Positions 54,840-63,480 are shown, counted from the stretch's first letter. The stretch is 64,000 nucleotides of DNA from Bacteroidales bacterium (GCA_014800845.1 JAAVFJ010000003.1:62001-126000); one strand, 5' to 3'. Notes: generated from the letters alone by a model not told the origin. Translations and numbers: made by a program.

Positions 54840-56408
54840 ATGGGTGCTTTCTTGAGCTATATGCTGCAGGTGTCAGTGATTATGACGCTGCTTTATCTGG
54901 GTTACAAGTGGTTGATGGCGGGCTCTACTTTCCATTCGCTCAACCGCTTTGCGCTGCTAAGCATCCTCGCTGTCTCCTGGCTTTTGCCACTCGGGTTGCC
55001 TCTCTTCAGGGTGACTCACTCCGTTGATATTGAGTTGGGTAATCCCATGAAATTCATAGTAGTCGAGGAATATGCACCCGCTGCTCCTACCTTTACCTTA
55101 CTGCATGCATTGCTTCTGCTTTACTTCGCCGGTGTGGTGGCCACATTCGCATTTACATGCGTTGGAGTTATGCGTGTCTATCGCCTAATCAGTAGCGGCG
55201 AGTGCGTGAAGGAGGAAGGGTATATCCTTGTGAAAAATCCGAAAGCTCCGGGGCCGATGAGTTGGGGATGCTACGTGATAGTGCGCCCCGAAGATTGCGA
55301 CTCTGATTTCGAAATGGTGCTTCGCCATGAGCGTGCGCACCTGAGTCTGCTGCATTGGGTGGACCTGGTTCTTACGCAGCTCAACATTATATTCCAATGG
55401 TACAGCCCCACGGCGTGGTTGCTCATGCATGAAGTGAAGTGCGTGCATGAGTATCAGGCAGATGCCCGAGTGGCCTGCCGGAACGCCACGGCTTATCAAC
55501 TCATGTTATTAAAAAAGACTGTCGGCTCGAGTTTCCCGACCTTCACCGACAGCCTGAACCATAGTCAAATTAAAACGCGTATAACTATGATGTTACGTAA
55601 AGATTCAGTTTCAGCACGCCGTCTGGCCGTGCTCGCGCTCCCCGCTATGGCAGCGCTTGGTGTATTCACACTCTCACTTCCGGCAGTGGCAGGAAGCATA
55701 GAGGCAGTAAAACAGGTCTCAATGCCTAATTTTTCCGCCGGCAAAATTACTAATTCTCCTGCACACGTGCAAGAAGATTGGGTAGTGGAGGAGGCAAGCG
55801 AAAGCACCGTTCTCCCCGTGCCTTCGGCTTCAGAAGCTGATTCACCCGCCGATGCGGTAGTGCAAGAAGCGATTCCTGCCTCCGAAACAAATGGGCAGGT
55901 TGAAAGCAACGCTGCTCAGGAAACCTCGGCCGCCCCGGTATATTTCGTTGATGGCATATTGTTTACAGGAAATATCAACTATCTTAAGCCCTCCGAAATC
56001 AGGAGCATGAGCGTAGTAAAAAATGACCCGGCTTATCCTCAGGGCAAAATTATGATTGTGACAGAGAAGGGTGGAGAGAGAGCTGACGCCACTGCAGAAA
56101 AGATTGCCGAATTCAAGGGTGGCATGTCTGCGCTGAAAGAGTATCTCGCCAAGACAGTGACCTATTCCCCCGAAAAGCTCACGAAGCCGGTTCGCGTGGT
56201 GGTGCAGTTCACGATCGCCACAGACGGTTCCGTCTCTGACGCCAAGATTATGCGCGGAGCTCCGGCAGACCTCGGTGAGCTTAATGATGAAGCGCTCCGT
56301 GCTGTCGCTGCCACCAGTGGCAAGTGGGAACCTGCGCAATCTGATGGTCACGCAGTGGCTACCCGTTTCACTGTCCCCGTAACCTTCACTCCGAAGACAG
56401 CAAAGTAA
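54840..56408 (+). CDS. BlaR1-type M56 metallopeptidase with plug-like and TonB C-terminal domains
   Basis: 522 residues from the ATG at 54840, preceded by AAGGAGG. Three N-terminal membrane helices (to about residue 110), then the M56 peptidase with HERAH (163-167), the zinc site HExxH, and the HEYQAD third-ligand region near 205. One more helix (about 265-285) leads to the periplasm. A proline/serine-rich linker, a TonB-receptor-plug-like piece (YFVDGILFTGNINYLKPSEI) and a TonB C-terminal domain (VVVQFTIATDGSVSDAKIM) finish it. There is no penicillin-binding sensor domain, so the signal is not beta-lactam in the usual way. It probably cleaves the BlaI repressor on a cell-wall or envelope signal. 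Confidence 0.9.
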   Translation: MGAFLSYMLQVSVIMTLLYLGYKWLMAGSTFHSLNRFALLSILAVSWLLPLGLPLFRVTHSVDIELGNPMKFIVVEEYAPAAPTFTLLHALLLLYFAGVVATFAFTCVGVMRVYRLISSGECVKEEGYILVKNPKAPGPMSWGCYVIVRPEDCDSDFEMVLRHERAHLSLLHWVDLVLTQLNIIFQWYSPTAWLLMHEVKCVHEYQADARVACRNATAYQLMLLKKTVGSSFPTFTDSLNHSQIKTRITMMLRKDSVSARRLAVLALPAMAALGVFTLSLPAVAGSIEAVKQVSMPNFSAGKITNSPAHVQEDWVVEEASESTVLPVPSASEADSPADAVVQEAIPASETNGQVESNAAQETSAAPVYFVDGILFTGNINYLKPSEIRSMSVVKNDPAYPQGKIMIVTEKGGERADATAEKIAEFKGGMSALKEYLAKTVTYSPEKLTKPVRVVVQFTIATDGSVSDAKIMRGAPADLGELNDEALRAVAATSGKWEPAQSDGHAVATRFTVPVTFTPKTAK

Positions 56409-56440
56409 TCATCGACTAATTTCTCATACTAATAAATGCG

Positions 56441-56472
56441 TCTGCGGGCGGCTGTTGACAGTCGCCCGCAGA
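56441..56472. terminator. bidirectional terminator between the M56 and Crp/Fnr genes
   Basis: TCTGCGGGCG (56441-56450) pairs with CGCCCGCAGA (56463-56472), 10 bp; the loop can extend by CTGT/ACAG. Followed by TATATCTTTT on the + strand. Confidence 0.85.
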
Positions 56473-56495
56473 TATATCTTTTCAGGGAAATGCGT

Positions 56496-57197
56496 TTATC
56501 CGAATTTGGAAATCTTGCGGAGCATGGGCTCGTTGACAATCTTGATGCGTCGGCCATCCACAATGATAAGCTTCTCACTCACGAAGCCGGCGAGTGTGCG
56601 GATAGCATTGGAGGTTGTCATGTTAGAGAGGTTGGCCAGATCCTCGCGGCTCATGTAGATTCGCAGGGTGGCGCCGTCATCCTCCAGGCCGTAGTTGTCA
56701 GCCAAAATTAGCAAAGCCTCGGCGAGGCGGCCGCGGATATGCTTCTGGGTGAGGTTTACGATTTTGGTGTCGCTGCCGCCGAGATTACGCGAGAGCTCGT
56801 GGATGAAATACATAGCCACCTCCATGTTGCCGCGAATCAGCTCCTCCACCACCTGCATGGGGATAGCACCCAAGATAGAGGGCTCAAAGGCCGCAGCGCT
56901 TGAAACATAGAGTTCATTGGCGAAATAGGCACGGTAGCCGAAGTATTGAACGGGGCGATATAGACGCAAAATCTGAACACGATCGCCGATGCCATTCTTG
57001 TACATCTTGACCTTGCCTTTAAGCAAACACCAGAGATACTCCGGTTCCTCCTTCTCAGCGTAGATAATCTGATTCTTCTTAAATGTGTGGATTATGAAGT
57101 TATCAGTTATTTTGCGCTTTTCAGCATGCGAGAGTACGCCCCACAATTCGCTGAGGTCATTGTCAATCACATGCGTCAATGTGCTTTTTTTAAGCAT
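56496..57197 (-). CDS. Crp/Fnr family transcriptional regulator
   Basis: 233 residues. A cyclic-nucleotide-binding-like beta roll at about 20-135 (ENFIIHTFKKNQIIYAEKEEPEYLW in part, LKGKVKMYKNG, RPVQYFGYRAYF). A dimer helix and winged helix-turn-helix follow (HIRGRLAEALLILADNYG; SREDLANLSNMTTSNAIRTLAGFVSE is the recognition helix region). The key cAMP residues of true Crp are not clear and no Fnr cysteine cluster is seen, so the effector is unknown. Upstream promoter: TAAATTTG at 57317-57310 with TTTG at 18 bp. Confidence 0.9.
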   Translation of the reverse strand: MLKKSTLTHVIDNDLSELWGVLSHAEKRKITDNFIIHTFKKNQIIYAEKEEPEYLWCLLKGKVKMYKNGIGDRVQILRLYRPVQYFGYRAYFANELYVSSAAAFEPSILGAIPMQVVEELIRGNMEVAMYFIHELSRNLGGSDTKIVNLTQKHIRGRLAEALLILADNYGLEDDGATLRIYMSREDLANLSNMTTSNAIRTLAGFVSEKLIIVDGRRIKIVNEPMLRKISKFG

Positions 57198-57309
57198 ATC
57201 TATTTACGACTTCTCGATTAATTCTCATTAAACCAACCTGTTTGTTTAGGTTTGTCTGATTTACCACGGGGTTTTCAATGAGATTTTTTATCAAAAATGT
57301 TATACAACA

Positions 57310-57339
57310 CAAATTTACAACATTTTTTTATAACACAAA
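57310..57339 (-). promoter_or_regulatory. promoter of the Crp/Fnr gene
   Basis: On the minus strand TTTG (57339-57336), 18 bp, TAAATTTG (57317-57310). The leader is about 105 bases and AT-rich. Confidence 0.6.
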
Positions 57340-57422
57340 AATTTTTCTTGCGAAATCTCAAAAAATTTTTTATTAACGGCTATTTCAGGTGATATTCCGG
57401 GAGATTCATCAGAATTTTTTGT

Positions 57423-57430
57423 TATCTTTG
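57423..57430 (+). promoter_or_regulatory. -7 box of the DAHP synthase promoter, near-leaderless
   Basis: TATCTTTG at 57423-57430 followed by CAC; the ATG is 7 bases later at 57438. No -33 match. Confidence 0.6.
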
Positions 57431-57437
57431 CACTCTT

Positions 57438-58517
57438 ATGGATAGTCTGCTTCCTCTGAATCTTCCATCCTCTCCGTTGTTGCCCTCGAGAATAGTAGTG
57501 GCCGGCCCCTGTTCCGCCGAATCTCGCGAGGGTATGCTTGCGTGTGCCGAGGCTATGGCAGCCTGCGGTGTCATCGGTGCGGTGCGTGCCGGTGCGTGGA
57601 AACCGAGAACCAGGCCCGGCAGTTTCGAAGGCTATGGTGCTCCGGCTCTTGATTGGATTCGCCGGGCTGCTTTGGCTGCCAGGGTGCCCTCGGGCACCGA
57701 AGTGGCCACTCCGGAGCATGTCAGGGAGGCGGCTGCTGCCGGCATTGATTTCCTTTGGATAGGGGCGCGCACGTCGGCTAATCCTTTTGCTATGCAGGAG
57801 TTGGCCGATGCCATCGCCGAGATCTGTCCCGACAAGGGTGTGTTAGTGAAGAATCCGCTTAACCCCGACATCGAGCTATGGGTCGGCGCTCTTCAACGAC
57901 TTTATATGGCCGGGGTGCGCAGGCTGGGGGCTATTCACCGCGGCTTCAGCGTATATAATTCCCACCCATACCGCAACGCGCCCCTGTGGCAGATTCCTCT
58001 GCAGCTGCACCGACGCTACCCGCACCTGCCGCTGCTTCATGACCCGAGTCACACGGGTGGCAGCCGCGAATTGATAGCGCCCCTTTCGCAGGCGGCGCTT
58101 GATCTGGGGTTTGACGGACTGATGATTGAGTGCCACACTGCTCCCGATGAGGCTATGAGCGACGGCGGACAGCAGATCACCCCCACGGAGCTGGCATCAA
58201 TTCTTTCCTCGCTCCATGTGCGCACCGGACGCGAAGCTGGTGAGCAGCTCGATGCGTTGCGTTTGCAGATTGATGAGCTTGACAATGAGTTGCTTATGCT
58301 GCTGTCGCGCCGTATGCACCTAACTGACAGCATAGGGGAGTGCAAGAAGCTCAATGATATGCCGGTGCTTCAGCCCGAGCGTTACCGGCGTCTGCTGTCC
58401 TTACTGCTTGAGCGGGGCCCGGAGTATGATTTGAACACCGAATTCCTGAAACACCTCCTCGAATTGGTGCACGAAGAAAGCGTGCGCCGACAGCTTGCTA
58501 TTATCAACAAGCTTTGA
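57438..58517 (+). CDS. bifunctional DAHP synthase / chorismate mutase
   Basis: 359 residues, a fusion. Residues about 15-260 are a type I (KDO8PS-like) DAHP synthase: VVAGPCSAESREGML, RAGAWKPRTRPGSF, VPSGTEVATPEHV, WIGARTSANPFA, VLVKNPLNPDIE, LPLLHDPSHTGGSRELI and MIECHTAPDEAMSDGGQQI, with metal-site His/Glu/Asp residues. Residues about 270-355 are an AroQ-type chorismate mutase helix bundle (LDALRLQIDELDNELLMLLSRRM). The enzyme joins the first step of the shikimate pathway to the branch to prephenate, with the mutase likely acting as the feedback sensor. Start at the first ATG, seven bases after the promoter box. Confidence 0.92.
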   Translation: MDSLLPLNLPSSPLLPSRIVVAGPCSAESREGMLACAEAMAACGVIGAVRAGAWKPRTRPGSFEGYGAPALDWIRRAALAARVPSGTEVATPEHVREAAAAGIDFLWIGARTSANPFAMQELADAIAEICPDKGVLVKNPLNPDIELWVGALQRLYMAGVRRLGAIHRGFSVYNSHPYRNAPLWQIPLQLHRRYPHLPLLHDPSHTGGSRELIAPLSQAALDLGFDGLMIECHTAPDEAMSDGGQQITPTELASILSSLHVRTGREAGEQLDALRLQIDELDNELLMLLSRRMHLTDSIGECKKLNDMPVLQPERYRRLLSLLLERGPEYDLNTEFLKHLLELVHEESVRRQLAIINKL

Positions 58518-58518
58518 A

Positions 58519-58577
58519 GGGGTTATGGGTTACTGGTTAGGGGTTACGGGTTATGGGTTACGGGTTATGGGGAGGGG
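58519..58577 (+). repeat. GGGTTAT/GGGTTAC heptad array, G-quadruplex-capable
   Basis: GGGG-TTAT-GGG, a 10-base gap, then GGGG-TTAC-GGG-TTAT-GGG-TTAC-GGG-TTAT-GGGG-A-GGGG. It starts two bases after the DAHP synthase stop and lies on the coding strand. Confidence 0.8.
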
Positions 58578-58620
58578 ATGTGGGTGCTTTCTTTCAAAAA
58601 AAAGTCGCTTGCGAAATAAG

Positions 58621-58650
58621 CCGCGCAGTAGGGTTAGGCCTGCTGCGCGG
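58621..58650. terminator. hairpin between the DAHP synthase and lpxA genes
   Basis: CCGCGCAG (58621-58628) pairs with CTGCGCGG (58643-58650), 8 bp, plus AGG/CCT inside. It serves the converging genes on both strands; T runs are modest. Confidence 0.7.
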
Positions 58651-58675
58651 TTATATTCTGTGGGGTTGTTTTTTA

Positions 58676-59449
58676 TCAGATGGCTGAGCGGATTACACCG
58701 CGGCCTGAGTTGCGAACGAAGTTGATGATTTCGTCGCGCAATTCGCAGGGCTCGATTTTCTCCTCCACAAGAGCCAAAGCGTTGGTTACGTTCAGGTCGC
58801 TCATGTAGAGGTAACGGTAAATTTCGTGAATCAGGTCCATATCTTCGCGTGACATGCCTCGGCGAGACATGCCGATGGTGTTCAGTCCCACGAAGGAGAT
58901 AGGCTCGCGCGCGGCTTTCACGTATGGTGGGATGTCCTTGTTAACCAGTGCGCCACCCTGCAGCATGATGCCCTTGCCGAGGTGGCAGAACTGATGCACG
59001 AGGCTGCCGCCACCAATCACAGCGAAATCATCGACCACAACCTCGCCGGCCAACTGTGTGCAGTTGGAGATAATCACACGGTTACCGATTTTGCAGTCGT
59101 GAGCTACGTGAGTGTAAGCCATGATCAGGCAATTCTGACCCACCTCGGTACACCCTTTTGACGCGGTGCCGCGATTGACTGTCACACATTCGCGAAGCAC
59201 AGTGCCGTCGCCCACAATTGCAGTGGTCTGTTCACCCTTGAACTTAAGGTCTTGAGGCACAGCACCTACCACAGCTCCAGGGAAGAGAGTCACGCCTGAA
59301 CCGATACGGCTACCGGGGAAAATGGTCACATTGTTGTGAATCACGCAGTTGTCGCCGATAACCACGTCAGCGCCTATGGTGTTGAAGTTGCCAATCTGAA
59401 GCCCTGAGCCGATTTGCGCCTCATCGGATATTACGTTGTAGCTACCCAT
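58676..59449 (-). CDS. lpxA: UDP-N-acetylglucosamine O-acyltransferase
   Basis: 257 residues of left-handed beta-helix hexapeptide repeats, for example IGSGLQIGNFNTIGADVVIG and later IGNRVIISNCTQLAGEVVVD. The catalytic histidine lies in TYVAHDCKIG-type text, here TYTHVAHDCKIG reads AYTHVAHDCKIG near residue 117. LpxA starts lipid A synthesis by adding a 3-hydroxyacyl chain to UDP-GlcNAc. Its start overlaps the lpxC-fabZ stop by one base. The order lpxD, lpxC-fabZ, lpxA in one direction is the common Bacteroidota arrangement. Confidence 0.96.
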   Translation of the reverse strand: MGSYNVISDEAQIGSGLQIGNFNTIGADVVIGDNCVIHNNVTIFPGSRIGSGVTLFPGAVVGAVPQDLKFKGEQTTAIVGDGTVLRECVTVNRGTASKGCTEVGQNCLIMAYTHVAHDCKIGNRVIISNCTQLAGEVVVDDFAVIGGGSLVHQFCHLGKGIMLQGGALVNKDIPPYVKAAREPISFVGLNTIGMSRRGMSREDMDLIHEIYRYLYMSDLNVTNALALVEEKIEPCELRDEIINFVRNSGRGVIRSAI

Positions 59450-60831
59450 TACTTATTCTTGATTATCTGGGCCATAAATTCGGCCTCACACACTATTTTT
59501 TCGCCTACGAAAGCATAGCCCTTCACAGTGGCGCAGCCGCGGCGGATTTCTGTAGTGAGAGCCACATGGAGCAGCAGAGTGTTGCCGGGCACTACCTTTT
59601 GGCGGAACTTCACGTTGTCAATCTTCATGAAGTAAGTGGAGTAGCGTTCGGGGTCCTCCACATTATTGAGCACCAGCACGCCGGCAGTCTGTGCCATAGC
59701 TTCGATGATTAGCACGCCCGGCATAACAGGTTCCTGAGGGAAGTGTCCCTGGAAGAAGGGCTCGTTGACCGTAACATTCTTGACAGCCACGGCATGCTTC
59801 TTGTCCATCTCAATGAGCTTGTCCACCAGCAGGAAGGGATAGCGGTGGGGGAGCAGAGAGCGGATACCGTTGATGTCAATCAGCGGAGCCTTGTTAGGGT
59901 CATAGAGGGGGGCCTGAATTTCAGTGTGCTTCACCTCCTTGCGGAGCATGCGGGTGAACTTGCTGTTGATGCCGTGGCCGGGGCGAACGGCTACTACGCG
60001 GCCCATAAGGGGGCGCCCCACGAGGGCGAGGTCGCCGATTACGTCCATGAGCTTATGGCGTGCAGGCTCGTTTTTCCACTGCAGCGGAGTCTCGTTAATG
60101 AATCCGAGCTTTGAGAGCTCGCGGTGGGGGATGCCTATGATGTCGCAGAGTTTGTCGATATTCTCCTGCGGAGTCTCGCGGTCATAGATCACGATGGCAT
60201 TGTCGAGGCTGCCACCCTTGATGAGTCCGCTTTCAAGCAGCGGCTCGATTTCGCGCACGAACACGAAAGTGCGGGCGCTGGCCACCTGCTCGCGGAAGTC
60301 GCGCATGTCGTCGAGCACGGCAAACTGGTTGGGCAGGATAGGGGAGTTGTATTCCACCATTACCTCCACGCTAAAATGGTCATCGGGGTAGATGGTAATG
60401 GTTGAGCCGGTCTCCTCATCGCGAAGAGTGGTCTTCTGCTTGATGATATAGAAATCTTTGTCAGCTTTCAGTTCCTCCACACCGGCAGCCTCAATTGCAT
60501 CAAGGTACTGTATGGCAGAGCCATCAAGAATAGGCAGCTCGGGAGCATTTACCTGAATGAGACAGTTGTCAATGCCTGAGGCGCAGAGCGCAGCCAGCGC
60601 ATGTTCTACGGTGCTTACGCGCACATCGCCCTTGCCGAGCACAGTGCCGCGTGTGGTGTCAACCACATTTTCAGCTACTGCGTCAATCACGGGTTGGTTT
60701 TCGAGGTCAACGCGCTGGAATTTATAGCCGTGGCCGGCGGGCGCGGGCAGGAAAGTAGCAGTGATCTGCAGGCCGGTGTGAAGCCCGCGGCCCTCAACAG
60801 TAAATTGATTCTTAAGTGTAAGTTGGTTCAT
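59449..60831 (-). CDS. lpxC-fabZ: bifunctional UDP-3-O-acyl-GlcNAc deacetylase / 3-hydroxyacyl-ACP dehydratase
   Basis: 460 residues. Residues 1-300 are LpxC: GRGLHTGLQITATF, STVEHALAALCASGIDNCLI with the zinc histidine, and RHKLMDVIGDLALVG with the other zinc ligands. Residues about 315-460 are FabZ: LLPHRYPFLLVDKLIEMD with the catalytic His and GHFPQEPVMPGVLIIEAMAQ with the catalytic Glu. LpxC removes acetate from the lipid A precursor, the committed step; FabZ removes water in fatty-acid elongation. The fusion balances lipid A against phospholipid, and is normal in Bacteroidota. Confidence 0.97.
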   Translation of the reverse strand: MNQLTLKNQFTVEGRGLHTGLQITATFLPAPAGHGYKFQRVDLENQPVIDAVAENVVDTTRGTVLGKGDVRVSTVEHALAALCASGIDNCLIQVNAPELPILDGSAIQYLDAIEAAGVEELKADKDFYIIKQKTTLRDEETGSTITIYPDDHFSVEVMVEYNSPILPNQFAVLDDMRDFREQVASARTFVFVREIEPLLESGLIKGGSLDNAIVIYDRETPQENIDKLCDIIGIPHRELSKLGFINETPLQWKNEPARHKLMDVIGDLALVGRPLMGRVVAVRPGHGINSKFTRMLRKEVKHTEIQAPLYDPNKAPLIDINGIRSLLPHRYPFLLVDKLIEMDKKHAVAVKNVTVNEPFFQGHFPQEPVMPGVLIIEAMAQTAGVLVLNNVEDPERYSTYFMKIDNVKFRQKVVPGNTLLLHVALTTEIRRGCATVKGYAFVGEKIVCEAEFMAQIIKNK

Positions 60832-60849
60832 ATCTTGTGTAGGAGATTT

Positions 60850-61866
60850 TTAATTTTTCTTTAATTCGCGTAAAGCGTCGCGCATGTCGGGAAGATTCTT
60901 GAGGCAGACCTGCACCTTAGCGTATTCCTTGATAGGTATGGCGGGGGTGCCCATGATTCTGTTGCCATCCTCCATGGAGCGATGCAGTCCGCTCTGCGCG
61001 CCTATCTCGTTGCGGCTGCCAATCTTGATGTGGCCGGCAATGCCTACCTGGCCCCCCACCATATTCCAGTCGCCCAGATGAGCCGAACCGGCTACACCAC
61101 CCTGGGCGGCAAATACGTTGTGGCAACCGATGGTCACATTGTGAGCCACCTGAATGAGATTGTCAAGCTTAGTGCCGCGCCCTATACGCGTGGCGCCCAT
61201 AGTGGCGCGGTCTATGGTGGTGTTGGCACCCACCTCCACATCGTCGGCTATCTCCACGATGCCGAGCTGCGGAATCTTGTGGTAGCCGTCGGCTGCCGGA
61301 GCGAAGCCAAAACCGTCGGCGCCTATCACCGCGCCCGAGTGGATTATGCAGCGGGAGCCGAGCTTACAATTATTGTACACGCGTGCACCTGCGTATAATA
61401 TGGTGTCCTCGCCTATTTCCGCATTTGCGCCCACATAGGTCTGCGGGAAAATCTTGACGCCGCGACCCAGCCGGGCACCTTTGCCTATGTAAGCGAAAGC
61501 GCCGATGTAAGCATCTTCAGGCACCTCTACACCCTCGGCTATGAAGCAGGGTTGCTCAATGCCGCAGGGGAGCACGGTGCTCTGATTGACCATGGCCATG
61601 AGCTGTGCTAAAGTCTCGTAGGGATTCTCAACACGGAGCAAAGTAAGAGTAGGGGGGAGGGGATGCTCCGCCTCGAAAGCCTCCGCCACCAAAGCGATAG
61701 TGGCGCCGGTATTGTAGAGAAAATGAGTGTATTTGGGGTTCGCGAGAAAAGTGAGAGCACCCTCTCCGGCTTCTTCAATCTTAGCGAAGGTATGCACCGA
61801 AGCTTTAGGATCGCCCTCAATGCGTCCTTTGGTTATAGCTGCGAGTTCTGTTGCTGTAATCTTCAT
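60850..61866 (-). CDS. lpxD: UDP-3-O-(3-hydroxyacyl)glucosamine N-acyltransferase
   Basis: 338 residues from the ATG at 61866; the frame runs 123 bases further upstream, but LpxD starts MKITATELAAITKGRIEGD. An N-terminal uridine-binding domain (to about 100) is followed by hexapeptide repeats (AYIGKGARLGRGVKI, IHSGAVIGADGFGF, VAHNVTIGCHNVFAAQGG with the catalytic histidine). It adds the second 3-hydroxyacyl chain in lipid A synthesis. 18 bases separate it from lpxC-fabZ. The upstream region is shared with spt in divergent direction. Confidence 0.95.
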   Translation of the reverse strand: MKITATELAAITKGRIEGDPKASVHTFAKIEEAGEGALTFLANPKYTHFLYNTGATIALVAEAFEAEHPLPPTLTLLRVENPYETLAQLMAMVNQSTVLPCGIEQPCFIAEGVEVPEDAYIGAFAYIGKGARLGRGVKIFPQTYVGANAEIGEDTILYAGARVYNNCKLGSRCIIHSGAVIGADGFGFAPAADGYHKIPQLGIVEIADDVEVGANTTIDRATMGATRIGRGTKLDNLIQVAHNVTIGCHNVFAAQGGVAGSAHLGDWNMVGGQVGIAGHIKIGSRNEIGAQSGLHRSMEDGNRIMGTPAIPIKEYAKVQVCLKNLPDMRDALRELKKN

Positions 61867-62200
61867 AATAATTTGGGATCCGGGATTAAGATATGTACCA
61901 TCAACTAAGAGGGGCAAAGTGGGATTTACCCCTACTCGGATTGCGTAAAACATAGCTACTTCTCGGAAGCAGTCCGAAATATTGTGCAAATATCGTAAAA
62001 AATTTGCACATAGCCATCACCGACCGCGCGGAATTGTGAAATAGGCGCTTTGTTTTTGCACTTATCGGACATTTTGTGTAATTTTTCCGATATATAGACC
62101 ATTATATCGTAAAAAAATATTAACTTTGCAGCCTGAACTTATGCGAACACACTATAAATTGTCGCAGATTCAGATAGTTTGAAACCACTACAGTTTAACT
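61867..62200. other. divergent promoter region between lpxD and spt
   Basis: 334 bases. GTGCAAAT (61984-61991) and ATTTGCAC (62002-62009) form a perfect dyad 118 bases upstream of lpxD; each arm reads as the TTTGCAC seen just after the -7 boxes of this window. TAACTTTG at 62121-62128 is the best -7 box for spt. No ORF worth calling. Confidence 0.5.
62121..62128 (+). promoter_or_regulatory. -7 box of the spt promoter
   Basis: TAACTTTG followed by CAG; leader about 65 bases. No -33 match at 19-21 bp. Confidence 0.6.
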
Positions 62201-63388
62201 ATGAAGATTCTTCAAGAGAAATTATCGCGCTACGACGCACCTCAGCGTGCCAAGGCAGCCGGTATATATCCCTATTTCCGTCCTATTTCCTCAGAGCAGG
62301 ATACAGAAGTGCTCATGAATGGCAAAAAGGTGCTGATGTTCGGCTCCAACAGCTACATGGGCCTCACCAATGACCCCCGCGTGATTGAAGCCGCTGTGGC
62401 TGCCACACGCAAGTACGGCACCGGCCTGGCAGGTAGCCCGTTTCTCAACGGTACGCTTGACATCCATAAAGAGCTTGAAGCGCGTCTTGCTGACTACGTA
62501 GGCAAGGAAGACGCTATGCTCTACTCCACCGGTTTCGGCGTGAATCTCGGCGTAGTGTCTACACTTACCGGACGCGAAGACTATATAATCCTCGATGAGC
62601 AGGACCACGCTTCCATCATTGAAGGACGCCGCCTTTCGTTCTCCAACTATCTGAAATATAAGCACAACGACATGGCCTCGCTTGAGGACCAGCTCAAAAA
62701 GTGTGACCCCGACAAGGTGAAGCTCATAGTTACCGACTCAGTCTTCTCCATGGAGGGCGACGTGGCTAACCTGCCCGTGCTCACCGAGCTCGCTAAGAAA
62801 TATAACGCTACCGTGATGGTCGACGAGGCTCACGGCATCGGTGTCTTCGGCGAAGGTGGCCGCGGTGTCTGCAACCACTTCGGTGTGACCAACGATGTGG
62901 ACCTCATCATGGGCACATTCTCCAAGTCATTCGCATCGCTCGGCGGCTTCATCGCCACCGACAAGGAGATCACCAACTTCCTGCGTCACCACTCACGCTC
63001 TTACATCTTCACCGCTTCAATCACCCCCGCAAGCGTGGCGGCTGTAAATGCTTCGCTCGACATAATGCTCACCGAGCCCGAGCGCCAGAAACACCTTTGG
63101 GACATAACCCACTTCGCCCTCGATTCTTTCCGCGAAATGGGCTGCGAGATAGGCCACACCTCAACTCCTATCATCCCCCTCTTCATCCGCGATGACTACA
63201 AGACTTTCCAGGTGACCCGCGACCTGCTCGACGAGGGTGTATTCGTAAACCCCGTAGTGAGCCCCGCAGTGGCACCCAAAGATACCCTCATCCGCTACTC
63301 GCTCATGGCTACTCACACCAAGGAACAGGTGACCCGCTCACTTGAAGCCATAGAAAAAGTATTCAAGAAAAACGGAGTACTCAAGTAA
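62201..63388 (+). CDS. spt: serine palmitoyltransferase
   Basis: 395 residues of the alpha-oxoamine synthase (PLP fold type I) family. MFGSNSYMGLTNDPRVIEAA, KYGTGLAGSPFLNGTLDIH, DEQDHASIIEGRRLSF, VDEAHGIGVFGEGGRG, and the PLP lysine in MGTFSKSFASLGGFI near residue 245. The text is closest to bacterial serine palmitoyltransferases of Bacteroides and Sphingobacterium rather than to 2-amino-3-ketobutyrate ligase or BioF. It joins serine and palmitoyl-CoA to 3-ketosphinganine, the first step to the sphingolipids of gut Bacteroidales. It is a monocistronic unit with a hairpin after the stop. Confidence 0.9.
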   Translation: MKILQEKLSRYDAPQRAKAAGIYPYFRPISSEQDTEVLMNGKKVLMFGSNSYMGLTNDPRVIEAAVAATRKYGTGLAGSPFLNGTLDIHKELEARLADYVGKEDAMLYSTGFGVNLGVVSTLTGREDYIILDEQDHASIIEGRRLSFSNYLKYKHNDMASLEDQLKKCDPDKVKLIVTDSVFSMEGDVANLPVLTELAKKYNATVMVDEAHGIGVFGEGGRGVCNHFGVTNDVDLIMGTFSKSFASLGGFIATDKEITNFLRHHSRSYIFTASITPASVAAVNASLDIMLTEPERQKHLWDITHFALDSFREMGCEIGHTSTPIIPLFIRDDYKTFQVTRDLLDEGVFVNPVVSPAVAPKDTLIRYSLMATHTKEQVTRSLEAIEKVFKKNGVLK

Positions 63389-63433
63389 CTGCCTCCGGCC
63401 CCACAGCCGGCTCTGACAGAACAAAACATACAT

Positions 63434-63480
63434 GGCCGCATGAAATGACCTGACACTCAGTCAGTAAATTTCATGCGGTC
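63434..63480 (+). terminator. terminator hairpin of spt
   Basis: GGCCGCATGAAAT (63434-63446) pairs with ATTTCATGCGGTC (63468-63480), 13 bp with one wobble; CTGAC/GTCAG forms an inner stem. The T tract after it is weak. Confidence 0.7.

Noticed and set aside
61867..61989. 41-residue N-terminal extension of LpxD
   Set aside because: The extension has no similarity to LpxD, whose first conserved residues begin at the ATG at 61866.
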